Origin: a virus
DNA: 22,987 bases
Direction: 5' to 3' (one strand)
Virus record (IMG/VR): IMGVR_UViG_3300022928_000128
Span: 1-22,987 of that record
Shown: positions 5,501 to 13,922 of the stretch, one piece after another
Numbering within the stretch: the first letter of the stretch is position 1
Layout: every line of letters begins with the position of its first letter
Program-made: the position numbers and the translations under genes
The notes under the pieces: generated by a model
Databases searched by the model: none
What the model saw: the letters and a program-made list of their open reading frames with translations, nothing else
Told to the model about the DNA's origin: nothing

Positions 5501-7219
5501 TTATACCTTCATCTTTGAGAAATTTTTGTGCTTAACAAATTCGATTTTGCTATCAAACTTGCCCTCGAGCAAGTCACCCTTATGGGATATTACAAATATA
5601 TTCGTATCATCACCGAGTGTATGTAATATCTTCATTAGGTTTTCAATACCATCATGGTCGAGGGATGAGTCAAAGGTTTCATCCAACACTAGGAGGTTGG
5701 TAGAAACGCTGTTCTTCATTTTAGCAATCTGCCGCCACGTGAACAACAAGGCGAGGTCGATCCGCTGCTTTTCGCCTTCACTAAATGAATCATAACTAAA
5801 GGAATCACGGTATCGTGACCGAATCGACTCGTCAAAGTTTTCATCTAAATTAAAATGCACAAAGAAGTCAAGTACCTGTAGATAGGTGTTGACCAATTTA
5901 TTGATAACTGGTAAATACTGCTTAATAATCTTAGTCTTAAACCCTGTATCTTTGAGCAACTCAAGCACAACCGTATTATATTGCTGCTGCTCATTAAGTT
6001 GCAGTTTGGTTTCTTGCAGTTTTCTACTTTCTTCCAATAGCGCATCGTGATCTTGCTTTGCTTTGGTCAGGTCTGACTTATCATTGGTCAGGTTGTTTAT
6101 ATCTTCTTGCGCTATGCTGATCTCGGCATCGCAGTTGCGTATCAGATTCTGTTTGGTTTGTATTTCTGATTGCCATTCAGTATTTTGCCGCAGTCTTTCC
6201 TCGGCACGTGTTAGTTTGTCGGTTGCTTCGCTTTTTCTCGAAGCGATTTCAGCAATACGTGATTGAAACTCGGTTGCCTTGACTCTTGCTTGTCCGACCT
6301 TGCTTTGCTTGAGATCTTCGTCGATGTCCTGCTCGCAGGTCGGACACGATTGGTTGTTCTCATAAAACTTTGTTTCCTTTACCAGTGCTTTTATTTTAGT
6401 CGTGATTTCTGTTTCGGCATCGCGCAATCCAGTCACTTCCAATCGCGCGGCATTTAACTCCTCGTCCAACCCTGCGTTATTCGCTGCTATCTTATCATTC
6501 AGCGCTGTTACAGCAGCAACGTGCGTGTCCTTTTCCGTTCGGTATCTCTGTATAAGATCCTCTTTCTCTTGCTTGACGTCATCGTTGATCCTAGATATCT
6601 CGCGTATGTATTTTCTCTGCCCCTCTTCTTTGGTTGAGATCAAGTCGATCTTGTGCAGGTTATCATTGACCCTATCCTTCAGCGCAGCGTTCTTCTCGCG
6701 CTGCAGCTGATTCATCTTGCTGAATACGTTGATGTCCAGTAGGTCTTCGATTACCTCCCTGCGGTTGTTCGCAGATAATTGCATAAAAGGTATAAACGAT
6801 GAAGACCCTAGCACCACTACCTGATGAAAGGTTTTATGGTTCAACTTCAGTATATTCTGCTCTAGAATTTTCTGATATTCTTTGCTGTGCGAGTTCTGAT
6901 TTAGAAGTGTGCCGTTCTTCCATATCTCAAACCGCGAGCGTTTAATCGAGCGAACTACCTTGAACTGATTTTTATTTATCTCAAACTCAACCTCGACGAC
7001 ACACCCTTTTTTATTGACAGAGTTGACCAACTGCGGTTTATTAATATTGCGGTGCGGTTTACCAAACAGGGCAAACGATATAGCGTCAAGCATCGTAGAC
7101 TTGCCGGAACCGTTTTGTCCAACGATGAGCGTAGTCTTCGTTGCGTTTAAATCAATCTCTGTGAATTTATCTCCGGTCGAAAGAAAGTTCTTATACCGGA
7201 CTCTGTTAAACCTGATCAT
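5501..7219 (-). CDS. 46: gp46-like recombination endonuclease subunit (SbcC/Rad50 type)
   Basis: 572 residues, close to the T4 gp46 length. Walker A is GQNGSGKST at residues 34-42. A long coiled coil is split by the zinc-hook motif CPTC at 292-295. The ABC signature FSEGEKQR lies at about 479-486 and Walker B LLVLDETFD at about 509-517. It is the ATPase/tether half of the gp46-gp47 (Rad50-Mre11-like) complex that resects DNA ends for recombination-dependent replication and degrades host DNA. The ATG lies 14 bases inside the preceding 78-aa gene, which indicates coupled translation. The order 47-(small gene)-46 is typical of T4-like phages. Confidence 0.97.
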   Translation of the reverse strand: MIRFNRVRYKNFLSTGDKFTEIDLNATKTTLIVGQNGSGKSTMLDAISFALFGKPHRNINKPQLVNSVNKKGCVVEVEFEINKNQFKVVRSIKRSRFEIWKNGTLLNQNSHSKEYQKILEQNILKLNHKTFHQVVVLGSSSFIPFMQLSANNRREVIEDLLDINVFSKMNQLQREKNAALKDRVNDNLHKIDLISTKEEGQRKYIREISRINDDVKQEKEDLIQRYRTEKDTHVAAVTALNDKIAANNAGLDEELNAARLEVTGLRDAETEITTKIKALVKETKFYENNQSCPTCEQDIDEDLKQSKVGQARVKATEFQSRIAEIASRKSEATDKLTRAEERLRQNTEWQSEIQTKQNLIRNCDAEISIAQEDINNLTNDKSDLTKAKQDHDALLEESRKLQETKLQLNEQQQYNTVVLELLKDTGFKTKIIKQYLPVINKLVNTYLQVLDFFVHFNLDENFDESIRSRYRDSFSYDSFSEGEKQRIDLALLFTWRQIAKMKNSVSTNLLVLDETFDSSLDHDGIENLMKILHTLGDDTNIFVISHKGDLLEGKFDSKIEFVKHKNFSKMKV

Positions 7220-7442
7220 TCAACATCCTTTTATGGAAGTGTAACCGTATATACATTTTTCTGGCAATCGCTATACAGGTGATAACTGTAGTGATCAGTA
7301 TCGTTGCCTGAAGTGCCGTCATCTCTGTCGCAAAGGCAAGGGATAGTAATGCCCAGTTTATGGGTATGTTTATAAGTGCGCCAGCAGCAGTGTCGACGCA
7401 CGCTTCTTTAAGCGCACGCCATTTATCGTGGGTGGTTATCAT
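7206..7442 (-). CDS. Small two-helix membrane protein between genes 47 and 46
   Basis: 78 residues with two hydrophobic stretches, at about 20-38 (GALINIPINWALLSLAFA) and 45-62 (ATILITTVITCIAIARK), and charged ends. It looks like a hairpin inner-membrane protein and resembles small phage membrane proteins grouped as DUF7220, though that assignment is from memory and tentative. The start overlaps gp47 by 4 bases (ATGA) and the end overlaps gp46 by 14, so the three genes are translationally coupled. No function is known. It might bring the nuclease near the membrane, but that is speculation. Confidence 0.75.
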   Translation of the reverse strand: MITTHDKWRALKEACVDTAAGALINIPINWALLSLAFATEMTALQATILITTVITCIAIARKMYIRLHFHKRMLNDQV

Positions 7443-8506
7443 GCTATTTCTTGAGTCTGTGCCTCTATCATAAGTTCGTGCACCTGAGTTTGTATTCGGT
7501 TCTTGTCCAGTGATGTCTCGACCGACTCGATGTACGTTCTTAAAAGCGACTCTGTGTCCTCTGCTGATATGTTCTCATCTTCTACGTTCTCGCCGATAAA
7601 CTCGGAGAAGTTCTCGGCGATCTTCAACTCATGAATACTTCTACTTTGTATTCTATCTAAAAATCGATCAAAAGTAAAGCTGTTTGTCTTGTTTACGACA
7701 ACAACCTTGACAAACTTCCTGTCGAGATGGTCTAGGTTCATCTCCAAATACTGATCTTCGTTTTGTGAGTCGTCATAGGTGATCTTTTCAAATAGCGTAA
7801 CCGGATTACGCACGGGAGTTAGTTCACGTGCTTCGGTGTCAAGGACGTGAAAGTATTTCGGATCATGCGCGTCAGACCAGAAAAACTCCATCTGTGAACC
7901 AAGGTAATGAATATTCCCCTGCTGAGACTTAGTATGAAAGTGACCAGAGACTGCTAACTCAAACCGCTCAAGTATGTCAGTCTTCATGCCATGCGTACAG
8001 GGTATGCCGCGCAACATATCGAACCCTTCAAGTTCAAAGTGACCGCCGATCACATCAGCACCACAGTTCTCTAGAAACTCATAGGTTTCTTTTTCTACAT
8101 CTGGAGCAATCCAAGGGACCAAAGCAACTTTCAAACTTCCGTATTCCATCACTTTCGGTTTCATGACGATATTGACTTCATTCATGTAATGCCCGAGCAG
8201 TTCTTTCAGGGAGTTTAGTTCGTTGGTGTTTTTGTAGTAAGTATCGTGGTTTCCTGGAATGATATCCATGGTGATACCGTAGTCGCGCAGTTTCTCTAAG
8301 AATACTTTACGATTGCTGTTAAGTGCTTTGAAGTTTATGTATCGGCGGTGCTCATAGTAATCCCCAAGGTGAATGATGTTTTTAATATCATTTTCTAAAA
8401 GATACGGAAAGAACACGTCGCGGTAAAACTCCTCCTGATAATCTATGAAGATATCCGAAGAGTTCCTTATGCCACAATGAGTATCATTGAGGATTGCTAT
8501 TTTCAT
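7439..8506 (-). CDS. 47: gp47-like recombination endonuclease subunit (SbcD/Mre11 type)
   Basis: 355 residues. The five phosphoesterase motifs are in order: D8-x-H10 (NDTH), GD-x-x-E at D49 (HLGDYYEH), GNHD at 85-88, the GGH motif at H156, and GHFH with H189 and H191. These bind two metal ions in Mre11-type nucleases. It is the nuclease half of the gp46-gp47 complex for DNA end processing. The ATG overlaps the gp55 stop by 4 bases. Confidence 0.97.
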   Translation of the reverse strand: MKIAILNDTHCGIRNSSDIFIDYQEEFYRDVFFPYLLENDIKNIIHLGDYYEHRRYINFKALNSNRKVFLEKLRDYGITMDIIPGNHDTYYKNTNELNSLKELLGHYMNEVNIVMKPKVMEYGSLKVALVPWIAPDVEKETYEFLENCGADVIGGHFELEGFDMLRGIPCTHGMKTDILERFELAVSGHFHTKSQQGNIHYLGSQMEFFWSDAHDPKYFHVLDTEARELTPVRNPVTLFEKITYDDSQNEDQYLEMNLDHLDRKFVKVVVVNKTNSFTFDRFLDRIQSRSIHELKIAENFSEFIGENVEDENISAEDTESLLRTYIESVETSLDKNRIQTQVHELMIEAQTQEIA

Positions 8507-9105
8507 ACTTCTAATTCGTCCATGTCAAAGAATACTGATAGGTCAGAGTCTTGTGTCTTGCGCGCTCGCGTACGATGCGTTTTTTTGTAATCTTCGAATT
8601 TCGAATCCTTTTCCTTTATCTCGTCGATTCTCTGCCGCAAACTATCGATGAAACTTTGAATCGCACGTGCTGACTCAGGGTCTTCTTCGTTGTTAATCAT
8701 AAACTCTTCATAGCCTGACTCCGCGAGGTATTTGAGTTTGAGATCCTGTTGCTTTTTTTCTTTGGCGATTCTTCGAAGAAAAGCATACCAAGATATTTGC
8801 GTGAAGTAGGCGAATGCGTTTGGTTTGCCTGTTCGAGTTGCCGCGTCTATATCATAGTTGCGAATAGCACGGAGGCAGTTCTCTACTGCGTCCATCGCCA
8901 TTTCCTCTCGATAGGTGTACCCTGAAAAGTTTGATTTGAATGATAGTCCTTCTGCTATTCTAAGAAAGCACTGAGCGATGTAGTCGTCAACTACGGGGTT
9001 GTCCTCTCCTCTTTTTCTGCATTCGTTTGCTTTCTTTACGTAGTCTAAAACCGCCTGAGAAAATTTTGCGTTGTCGACGTAGTGTGCGTTTGCTGGTTTA
9101 TTCAT
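8503..9105 (-). CDS. 55: gp55-like sigma factor for late transcription
   Basis: 200 residues. The central part (about 40-130), with RIAEGL, FSGYTYREEM, AMDAVENCLRAI, FAYFTQISWYAFLRRI and AKEKKQQ, matches sigma region 2 as kept in gp55 of T4-like phages. gp55 directs host RNA polymerase to TATAAATA late promoters, three of which occur in this window. The C-terminus, DLSVFFDMDEL, is hydrophobic and acidic, as expected for the tail by which T4 gp55 binds the gp45 sliding clamp to couple late transcription to replication. The ATG has GGGGA upstream, and the gene begins a unit with 47 and 46. Confidence 0.93.
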   Translation of the reverse strand: MNKPANAHYVDNAKFSQAVLDYVKKANECRKRGEDNPVVDDYIAQCFLRIAEGLSFKSNFSGYTYREEMAMDAVENCLRAIRNYDIDAATRTGKPNAFAYFTQISWYAFLRRIAKEKKQQDLKLKYLAESGYEEFMINNEEDPESARAIQSFIDSLRQRIDEIKEKDSKFEDYKKTHRTRARKTQDSDLSVFFDMDELEV

Positions 9106-9133
9106 TGTTTGTCCCCAAGAAATTCAAAACACT

Positions 9134-9162
9134 ATTGTACTAAATTTTAATTGGGAAAGAAA
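9134..9162 (-). promoter_or_regulatory. Probable promoter of the gp55-47-46 unit
   Basis: On the minus strand TACAAT (9139-9134) lies 28 bases before the gp55 ATG. A poor -35 candidate, TTTCTT, is 17 bases upstream. The 12-mer GTACAATAGTGT around the -10 is identical to the one in front of the dioxygenase operon (5308-5297). Confidence 0.5.
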
Positions 9163-9215
9163 GGTTTACTTTCTATTTTTTATCATTATAATAGAAGCTG
9201 TTCCTGCCGCAGGGG

Positions 9216-9674
9216 TCAATGTACAGTGTCGTCATCGTCTCCTCGGAATAACCTGAATACATTACTGCTGGTCTTTTTCGCTGTCTTTTTAGGTTCAGAT
9301 TTTTCCTGCTCTTTGTAGTCTCTATAAGACTCAAGCATTTCCTCGTTGAATTTTTTAATGGAAGCGAGTGCTACCGCGTATTCGCCCAAAAGCATCTCTG
9401 ACGGATAACAGGTTCCTACAATGTTAGATTCACTCATAGATATGTTGCCGTCACTATGTATGCTATATGCCATCCATGGTTTCAGACCATAGTGGTAGTA
9501 GTTGTATGGATCGCCGTTTTCTTCATTCAGGGTTTCGAAAATGTTGGTGGTGATCTTAAGAACGTTCTTCACAATCACGTCATGCTCATCCCAGACTTCA
9601 ACCTCAGCAATTATTTCTTCGCCGTTGGTAAGTTTCATTTGCTGAAAAAATGGTCCCGCCGACCCTTCGCTCAT
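9216..9674 (-). CDS. Hypothetical protein, possible Sm-like fold
   Basis: 152 residues. The N-terminus has MKLTNGEEIIAEVEVWDEHD and VIVKNVLKI, a pattern (L-x-(N/T)-G-E-E-(I/L)-(I/V)-(A/G)-x-V) often seen in phage proteins predicted to adopt an Sm-like beta-barrel. The rest is mixed, with an acidic and basic C-terminal tail ending RGDDDDTVH. The ATG overlaps the uvsW stop by 4 bases. Similar small genes lie between uvsW and gp55 in cyanophage-type genomes. An RNA or protein-binding role is only a guess from the fold. Confidence 0.65.
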   Translation of the reverse strand: MSEGSAGPFFQQMKLTNGEEIIAEVEVWDEHDVIVKNVLKITTNIFETLNEENGDPYNYYHYGLKPWMAYSIHSDGNISMSESNIVGTCYPSEMLLGEYAVALASIKKFNEEMLESYRDYKEQEKSEPKKTAKKTSSNVFRLFRGDDDDTVH

Positions 9675-11134
9675 AACTCCACCTCGTGTAAGTCGAATTT
9701 AAACTGCTCGTTCGCATATATTTTTGCACGTTCTTCTGAATGCTTCAGCGCAAAGTTCTTAGTTCCCTTCCAGTGCAAGTCGTCAATAATATCATAAAGC
9801 ACCGTTGTCCTCCCATCATCACTTTTTCTCAACCCGCGTCCGATAGACTGCAGCACTTTTATCTGACTCTTGTACGGTGAAGCGAATATAATATTGTGCA
9901 GGTTTCTTATATTTATGCCTGTTGAAAATGTACCGTAGGACGCTACGATGATAGCATTCTTTTTGCTTTCTACGATGCCGCGTATAGACTCGCGATCGGA
10001 AGTATCAGTGCCACCGTGCACATAGTAGACGTTCTCACCCTTTTCGCGTATCATAGTAAATAACTTTTCGCCGTGCTTCTCGACGAACTGAAATAGCACC
10101 AGCGTGTTACCCGTGCGCGTGAGCGCGAGGTTGCGTATAAACTTATTGCGTTCTTCATGCCGCACGATAAAGTCTATCTCATCCTGATACTTTCGTTTGG
10201 CGTTATCCCTACATTCTCCGGCAGAGTATTTTAGTACAAGCAAATCAATCTGCAGGTCTGCTAATGCATCCTTTTCCTGTAACTGCTTCGTTGTGATAAC
10301 TTTCTTTACAGGTCCGAATAACCCCTCAAGCACAAGCTTGTGTGTTTGCGTTCCGTCAAGGGTTCCGGTTGTACCAAAGCGATACTCTGCTTCAGTTGCT
10401 TTGTTCATGATACTGGAAAGCGACTTCGCCTTGAATCCATGACACTCGTCACCTATGATACAACCAAACTGTTTGAACCACTCAGGTCTAAGTTTGTGTA
10501 TGCTCTGCCAAGTCGATATGATAACAGGTTTGTTCGTTACCTTATCCTTACCCGAGTAAATGATGTGGCAGTTATCTTCACTCGCATAACCATAGTCCTT
10601 GAAATCATTATACATCTGTTCGACCAGACCCGTTGTCGGAACAATAATTAACAATTTTTTATTATAATACTCGAGATACCAACGGAGGATAGCATATATA
10701 ATTAGGGACTTACCGGATCCTGTTGGCGAAACAAGCACCGCACGCTTATTCTCGATGCCATGGCAGAATGCTTCATACTGATAGTCGCGCATCTCAAAGG
10801 GAAGGTTTAATGAGTCGATAAACTTGACGACCTGCTGATGATTTACCTTGTTCTTAACGAAGGGCGTGCCGTAGTCAGTTTCCTCTAACTCGATGCCATA
10901 GTTTCTATCAGCGGCAAAATACTTTATCTTATGATAGAGACCTGCGTTTATCTCACCGTTCATACCATTGTACATACGTATCTTACCGTCCCAGATACGG
11001 TTTCTGTATGCTGGCATGAACTTATAACCAGGAACATAGAATGAGAAAAATTCACTGAGTTCGTGACGCACCGATGGTTCGCAGTCGATGGTCAGCATGG
11101 AATGATTCTTAAGTTTTATTTTTAGTGTATCCAA
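9671..11134 (-). CDS. uvsW: UvsW-like recombination DNA/RNA helicase
   Basis: 487 residues, close to T4 UvsW. Superfamily 2 motifs are present: Walker A SPTGSGKS (136-143), DECH (229-232), GTTGTLDG (254-261) and motif VI QSIGRGLRK (429-437). The first 90 residues align with the T4 UvsW DNA-binding N-terminus (IDCEPSVRHEL, FFSF, GYKF, IWDGKIR). UvsW unwinds R-loops and branched DNA, and drives the switch from origin-initiated to recombination-dependent replication. The start is TTG directly after the TAG of the preceding gene, with AAGG 5 bases upstream. It is preferred over an internal ATG (11098) because the N-terminus aligns with T4. Confidence 0.95.
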   Translation of the reverse strand: MDTLKIKLKNHSMLTIDCEPSVRHELSEFFSFYVPGYKFMPAYRNRIWDGKIRMYNGMNGEINAGLYHKIKYFAADRNYGIELEETDYGTPFVKNKVNHQQVVKFIDSLNLPFEMRDYQYEAFCHGIENKRAVLVSPTGSGKSLIIYAILRWYLEYYNKKLLIIVPTTGLVEQMYNDFKDYGYASEDNCHIIYSGKDKVTNKPVIISTWQSIHKLRPEWFKQFGCIIGDECHGFKAKSLSSIMNKATEAEYRFGTTGTLDGTQTHKLVLEGLFGPVKKVITTKQLQEKDALADLQIDLLVLKYSAGECRDNAKRKYQDEIDFIVRHEERNKFIRNLALTRTGNTLVLFQFVEKHGEKLFTMIREKGENVYYVHGGTDTSDRESIRGIVESKKNAIIVASYGTFSTGINIRNLHNIIFASPYKSQIKVLQSIGRGLRKSDDGRTTVLYDIIDDLHWKGTKNFALKHSEERAKIYANEQFKFDLHEVEL

Positions 11135-11488
11135 CTAAACCTTTTCCCATACGTTATCAGCAGTGAAGATAAATGCGCCGATCATCTCAAACCTGCTCCA
11201 GTTTTCAATCATGCTAAGAATATAATCTTCCCCTGTGTGGTAGAGGTAATAGGTCTTACCAACTACAGGAATGAAGTTATATCTTGCCGTGTAAACCAGT
11301 TCAGTTTCCTGTACCTGTTTCAGCACTTCCTCGTACTGGCGCTGCAGCGACTCCACACGCTCTTGGAAATAATTGGATGCCCTAGTTACCGACTCATTCT
11401 TAAAACGTCCAATATCGGGCACTGTAATCTTTGGCGCGGATATACTGCTACCATATGGCAGTAAATGTCCACCTTTCTTTTCGCTCAT
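11135..11488 (-). CDS. DUF2452-like protein between uvsY and uvsW
   Basis: 117 residues. The features GGHLLPYGSSISAPKI, DIGRFKNESVTRASNYF, YTARYNFIPVVGKTYYLY and a final FIFTADNVWEKV resemble the DUF2452 family found in bacteria and T4-like marine phages. Family recognition is from memory. The middle is a predicted helix or coiled coil (about 38-62). Function is unknown. Lying between uvsY and uvsW with a 6-base gap and immediate contact, it is co-transcribed with the recombination genes. The ribosome-binding site is weak, so translation may depend on coupling. Confidence 0.75.
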   Translation of the reverse strand: MSEKKGGHLLPYGSSISAPKITVPDIGRFKNESVTRASNYFQERVESLQRQYEEVLKQVQETELVYTARYNFIPVVGKTYYLYHTGEDYILSMIENWSRFEMIGAFIFTADNVWEKV

Positions 11489-11494
11489 AACGAA

Positions 11495-11935
11495 TTAGTC
11501 GCCACGTTCGAATTGTTTCCACTTTATAATATTGCTGACAGTCTGATGCCGCCAACGCAAAGTGTCAACGATTTCCTTCAAAGTATCTATAATGGTCTTA
11601 AAGTACTGAATTTTTTCTTCGGACTTCTGTATCTCTGGGTCAGAGTCATAATAATAATCCATATCACCTTTCATGATCTTCAGTCCATTAAAAGGGTCAG
11701 GGTCCCAACCTTTTTCTTTGAGTTCATCCTCGCACATCTTACCATTATACCACAACCACTTTTCTTTTAGCAGTATCTTTTGCTCTGACTCAAGTTTCTT
11801 CAGGCGCAACTTTGCTATAGAAAGCAACTGCAGATACTTGGCGTGGTGGGATGGTGTTTGTTTAGATGCTTCTGCTAGATCATTACCAATCTTACAATCT
11901 TGTTCCCATTCATTCAGAATGTCCTCGAGATTCAT
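11495..11935 (-). CDS. uvsY: UvsY-like recombination mediator
   Basis: 146 residues from the ATG at 11935, chosen because GGAG lies 6 bases upstream. An in-frame TTG at 11947 overlaps that ribosome-binding site and is unlikely. The sequence contains NLEDILNEWEQDCKI, HHAKYLQLL, EKWLWYNGKM, GWDPDPFNGLK, MDYYYDSDPEIQKSEEKI and ends WKQFERGD, typical of UvsY in marine T4-like phages. UvsY loads the RecA-like UvsX onto single-stranded DNA covered by gp32. It is followed by a DUF2452-like gene and uvsW, the usual order in this phage group. Confidence 0.92.
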   Translation of the reverse strand: MNLEDILNEWEQDCKIGNDLAEASKQTPSHHAKYLQLLSIAKLRLKKLESEQKILLKEKWLWYNGKMCEDELKEKGWDPDPFNGLKIMKGDMDYYYDSDPEIQKSEEKIQYFKTIIDTLKEIVDTLRWRHQTVSNIIKWKQFERGD

Positions 11936-11952
11936 AATATACTCCAATGATA

Positions 11953-12456
11953 TTAAGAGATGTCAAAATATGTGTATCTAAATCCAACTGGTACTGTAAG
12001 GAATTCTGTGGAGTTTGCCTCAAAGTCTACGTTGCCTAATGATATGGGAAAGGCATCACGATAAACGAACTTCTTAGACGTATTGTTATGACTGCTGAGC
12101 GCGGACACTGTTATGTCGCAGAAAGTGGGTACACCGTTTTCTGTTATTCTAGCATCGTATGCGCTAGTCTGCTTTGTATTTACCATTCTTACCATCCAGT
12201 TGAAAATTTCTACATACGAATTAAAATCTTCGTCTAGTAGTATTATAACTGAAAGTTCGTCAAAAGTCAAGGTATCGCCTGGCTGCGGAACTGACTGTAT
12301 ACGCGAGGTTGTTGCGTTCTCTGCTGCCGGCAGGGAGACTGATGGATGCGAAACTGACTGAGCAAAGAACTCAAAGTTCGGATAGTTTTTCCTATCCACA
12401 TTGACTTTAAATCCTGCTTGTTGAAAGAAATTTGTGTTTTCTGTTAGGGTTGCCAT
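11953..12456 (-). CDS. 3: gp3-like tail completion/sheath stabilizer, tail-tube-like fold
   Basis: 167 residues. The segments PGDTLTFDELSVIILLDEDF and YVEIFNWMVRM match the conserved core of phage tail-tube family proteins (compare gp19 in this window, which has FEDWSITVYNDTNF and FETWMNGI). In cyanophage-type genomes the gene between 23 and uvsY is gp3, which caps the end of the tail tube and stabilises the sheath. The position supports that name better than a second true tube protein. The ATG is preceded by GGAG, and a TATAAATA late promoter lies 23 bases upstream. A paralogous tube subunit is the main alternative. Confidence 0.7.
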   Translation of the reverse strand: MATLTENTNFFQQAGFKVNVDRKNYPNFEFFAQSVSHPSVSLPAAENATTSRIQSVPQPGDTLTFDELSVIILLDEDFNSYVEIFNWMVRMVNTKQTSAYDARITENGVPTFCDITVSALSSHNNTSKKFVYRDAFPISLGNVDFEANSTEFLTVPVGFRYTYFDIS

Positions 12457-12478
12457 AGGTCACTCCATGCTATGACAT

Positions 12479-12486
12479 TATTTATA
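12479..12486 (-). promoter_or_regulatory. T4-type late promoter (TATAAATA) for the gp3-like gene
   Basis: An exact TATAAATA on the minus strand, 23 bases before the gp3-like ATG and directly after the gene 23 terminator. The predicted transcript start leaves a leader of about 16 bases. Transcription from here would run into uvsY and uvsW. Confidence 0.8.
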
Positions 12487-12491
12487 CGCAT

Positions 12492-12516
12492 AAAAAAAGG
12501 GCACCCGAAGGTGCCC
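12492..12516 (-). terminator. Rho-independent terminator after gene 23
   Basis: On the minus strand GGGCACC pairs with GGTGCCC (7 bp) around a TTCG tetraloop, followed by seven T. This is a textbook terminator and recalls the UUCG hairpin downstream of T4 gene 23. A second perfect palindrome, ATCCTTTAAAGGAT (12525-12538), lies between it and the gene 23 stop. Confidence 0.93.
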
Positions 12517-12555
12517 CCAAAACGATCCTTTAAAGGATTCTTTTTATTGTCTAAC

Positions 12556-13899
12556 CTATGATGCAAGGATTCCGTCAACGCGGAAGATGCGGTAGTATTG
12601 GTTAGTCTTAGCAGTCGCCAATTGGTTAGTGTGTGGACCACCAACGAATGGGTTAGACGCCATGCCGTAACGAGTCTTGAACCCGATACGTGGCTGGAAG
12701 TTATCTTCGCCAACCGCACGAACCATCTGAAGAGGTACGTATGGGCAGTAGAATACACCAGCGTCATATGGGTTAGTACCCTTGAATCCAACAGTAACAT
12801 AGTCTGCTTCTGCATATGGATCAATGTATACACGCATACGACCGTTCAGTACACCTGCGAAAGTGTTACCAGTGTCGTCAACCTGAAGGTTAGCAGACAG
12901 AGCAGGACTGTAGTCAAGCATACCAGCAGCGTGCAGAGCAGTAGCAACATCAGAAGAACAGATTACTACGTTACCCTTACCGCGACGAGTTTCTTTAGCA
13001 ATGATGTTTGCTTCGCGATCGAGTTGAACCATCAGACCCTTGAACTTCTCTACAGACCAACGACCATCAGCATCAGTCTCAAGGTTGAAGATACCGTTGA
13101 TAGCAGTGTTAGACTGCAAGCAACCAGTTTTCGCCTGAGAGTTGATGGTGCGAATTACTTCGCGGTTGATTTCTGCAAGGATTTCTTGAGAAAGAATGTT
13201 CGCCAACTCTTGCTCAGCGTCAAGACCATGAATTGCTTTCAAGTCTTGAGCAAGTTCAAGAGTGTACTCTGCTTTCAACGCACGGCTCTTAGCAGTAACA
13301 GTTGACTTCTCGATTGCGAAACCCATTTCAGCGAAGGTCTCACCAACGCCGTCGCCCAATGCTTCTGCTTCAGCAGTAGTGTAAGCGTCACCAGCATAAG
13401 GACCAGTACGGTCGTTATTGAGTGAAGAGTCACCGTTAGAGTCAGTCAGACCAGAAAGACCTGAAGGACCAGTGCCGTTGCCAGTAGTAGAAGAGTCGCC
13501 AGAGAAACCGACCGCTGCTTCGTTGAACAATGCTTCGTCGCCCGCAGAAACGCCAGCTTTGGTAGTCTTGTACTGTGAACGCATCGCGAAGATGAGACCA
13601 GTAGGACCAGACATAGGTTGTACGCCACACACATCATAAGCGATGAGGTTAGGCATAGCACGACGAACGAGAGCGATCAGGACAGGATCCCAAGTGCCTA
13701 CGTTAGCAGTGTTGTTAGCAGGTGCTGCTTCTGTGAGGAAACCGCTCTCTTGAGAACGCTCTTCACGCAATGCACGCTCTTGGTTCTCAAGAACAGCAGC
13801 AGTTACTTTACGACGGTATGCATCTTTGATGTCACCCGCACTATTTTCGTCGAGGATGGGACTCCACTTCTCAACTAAAGATTGATAGTTAATATCCAT
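12556..13899 (-). CDS. 23: Major capsid protein gp23
   Basis: 447 residues, shorter than T4 gp23. WDPVLIALVRRAMPNLIAYD, GVQPMSGPTGLIFAMRS, MGFAIEKSTVTAKSRALKAEY and RGKGNVVICSSDVA are hallmark gp23 segments. It forms the hexamers of the icosahedral/prolate head. FLTE followed by AAPAN at residues 54-61 fits the (L/I)-x-E cleavage rule of the gp21 protease, giving a mature chain from A58. The ATG follows an AGGAG site 24 bases after gene 22. No late promoter lies immediately upstream, so expression probably comes from the gene 21 promoter and stops at the strong terminator downstream. Confidence 0.97.
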   Translation of the reverse strand: MDINYQSLVEKWSPILDENSAGDIKDAYRRKVTAAVLENQERALREERSQESGFLTEAAPANNTANVGTWDPVLIALVRRAMPNLIAYDVCGVQPMSGPTGLIFAMRSQYKTTKAGVSAGDEALFNEAAVGFSGDSSTTGNGTGPSGLSGLTDSNGDSSLNNDRTGPYAGDAYTTAEAEALGDGVGETFAEMGFAIEKSTVTAKSRALKAEYTLELAQDLKAIHGLDAEQELANILSQEILAEINREVIRTINSQAKTGCLQSNTAINGIFNLETDADGRWSVEKFKGLMVQLDREANIIAKETRRGKGNVVICSSDVATALHAAGMLDYSPALSANLQVDDTGNTFAGVLNGRMRVYIDPYAEADYVTVGFKGTNPYDAGVFYCPYVPLQMVRAVGEDNFQPRIGFKTRYGMASNPFVGGPHTNQLATAKTNQYYRIFRVDGILAS

Positions 13900-13922
13900 T
13901 AGATATTTCTCCTATTATTTTT

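Noticed and set aside
9106-9215. TATAAT-like sequence at 9190-9185 as a second gp55 promoter
   Set aside because: No acceptable -35 hexamer lies 16-18 bases upstream, and AT-rich spacers give such matches by chance.
12444-12833. Minus-strand 129-codon frame overlapping the end of gp23
   Set aside because: It runs through the gene 23 terminator and late promoter in another frame and has no ribosome-binding site.
12598-13305. Plus-strand open frame of 235 codons
   Set aside because: It lies entirely antisense to gp23, has no ribosome-binding site or recognisable domain, and its composition is what the complement of a biased coding gene gives.
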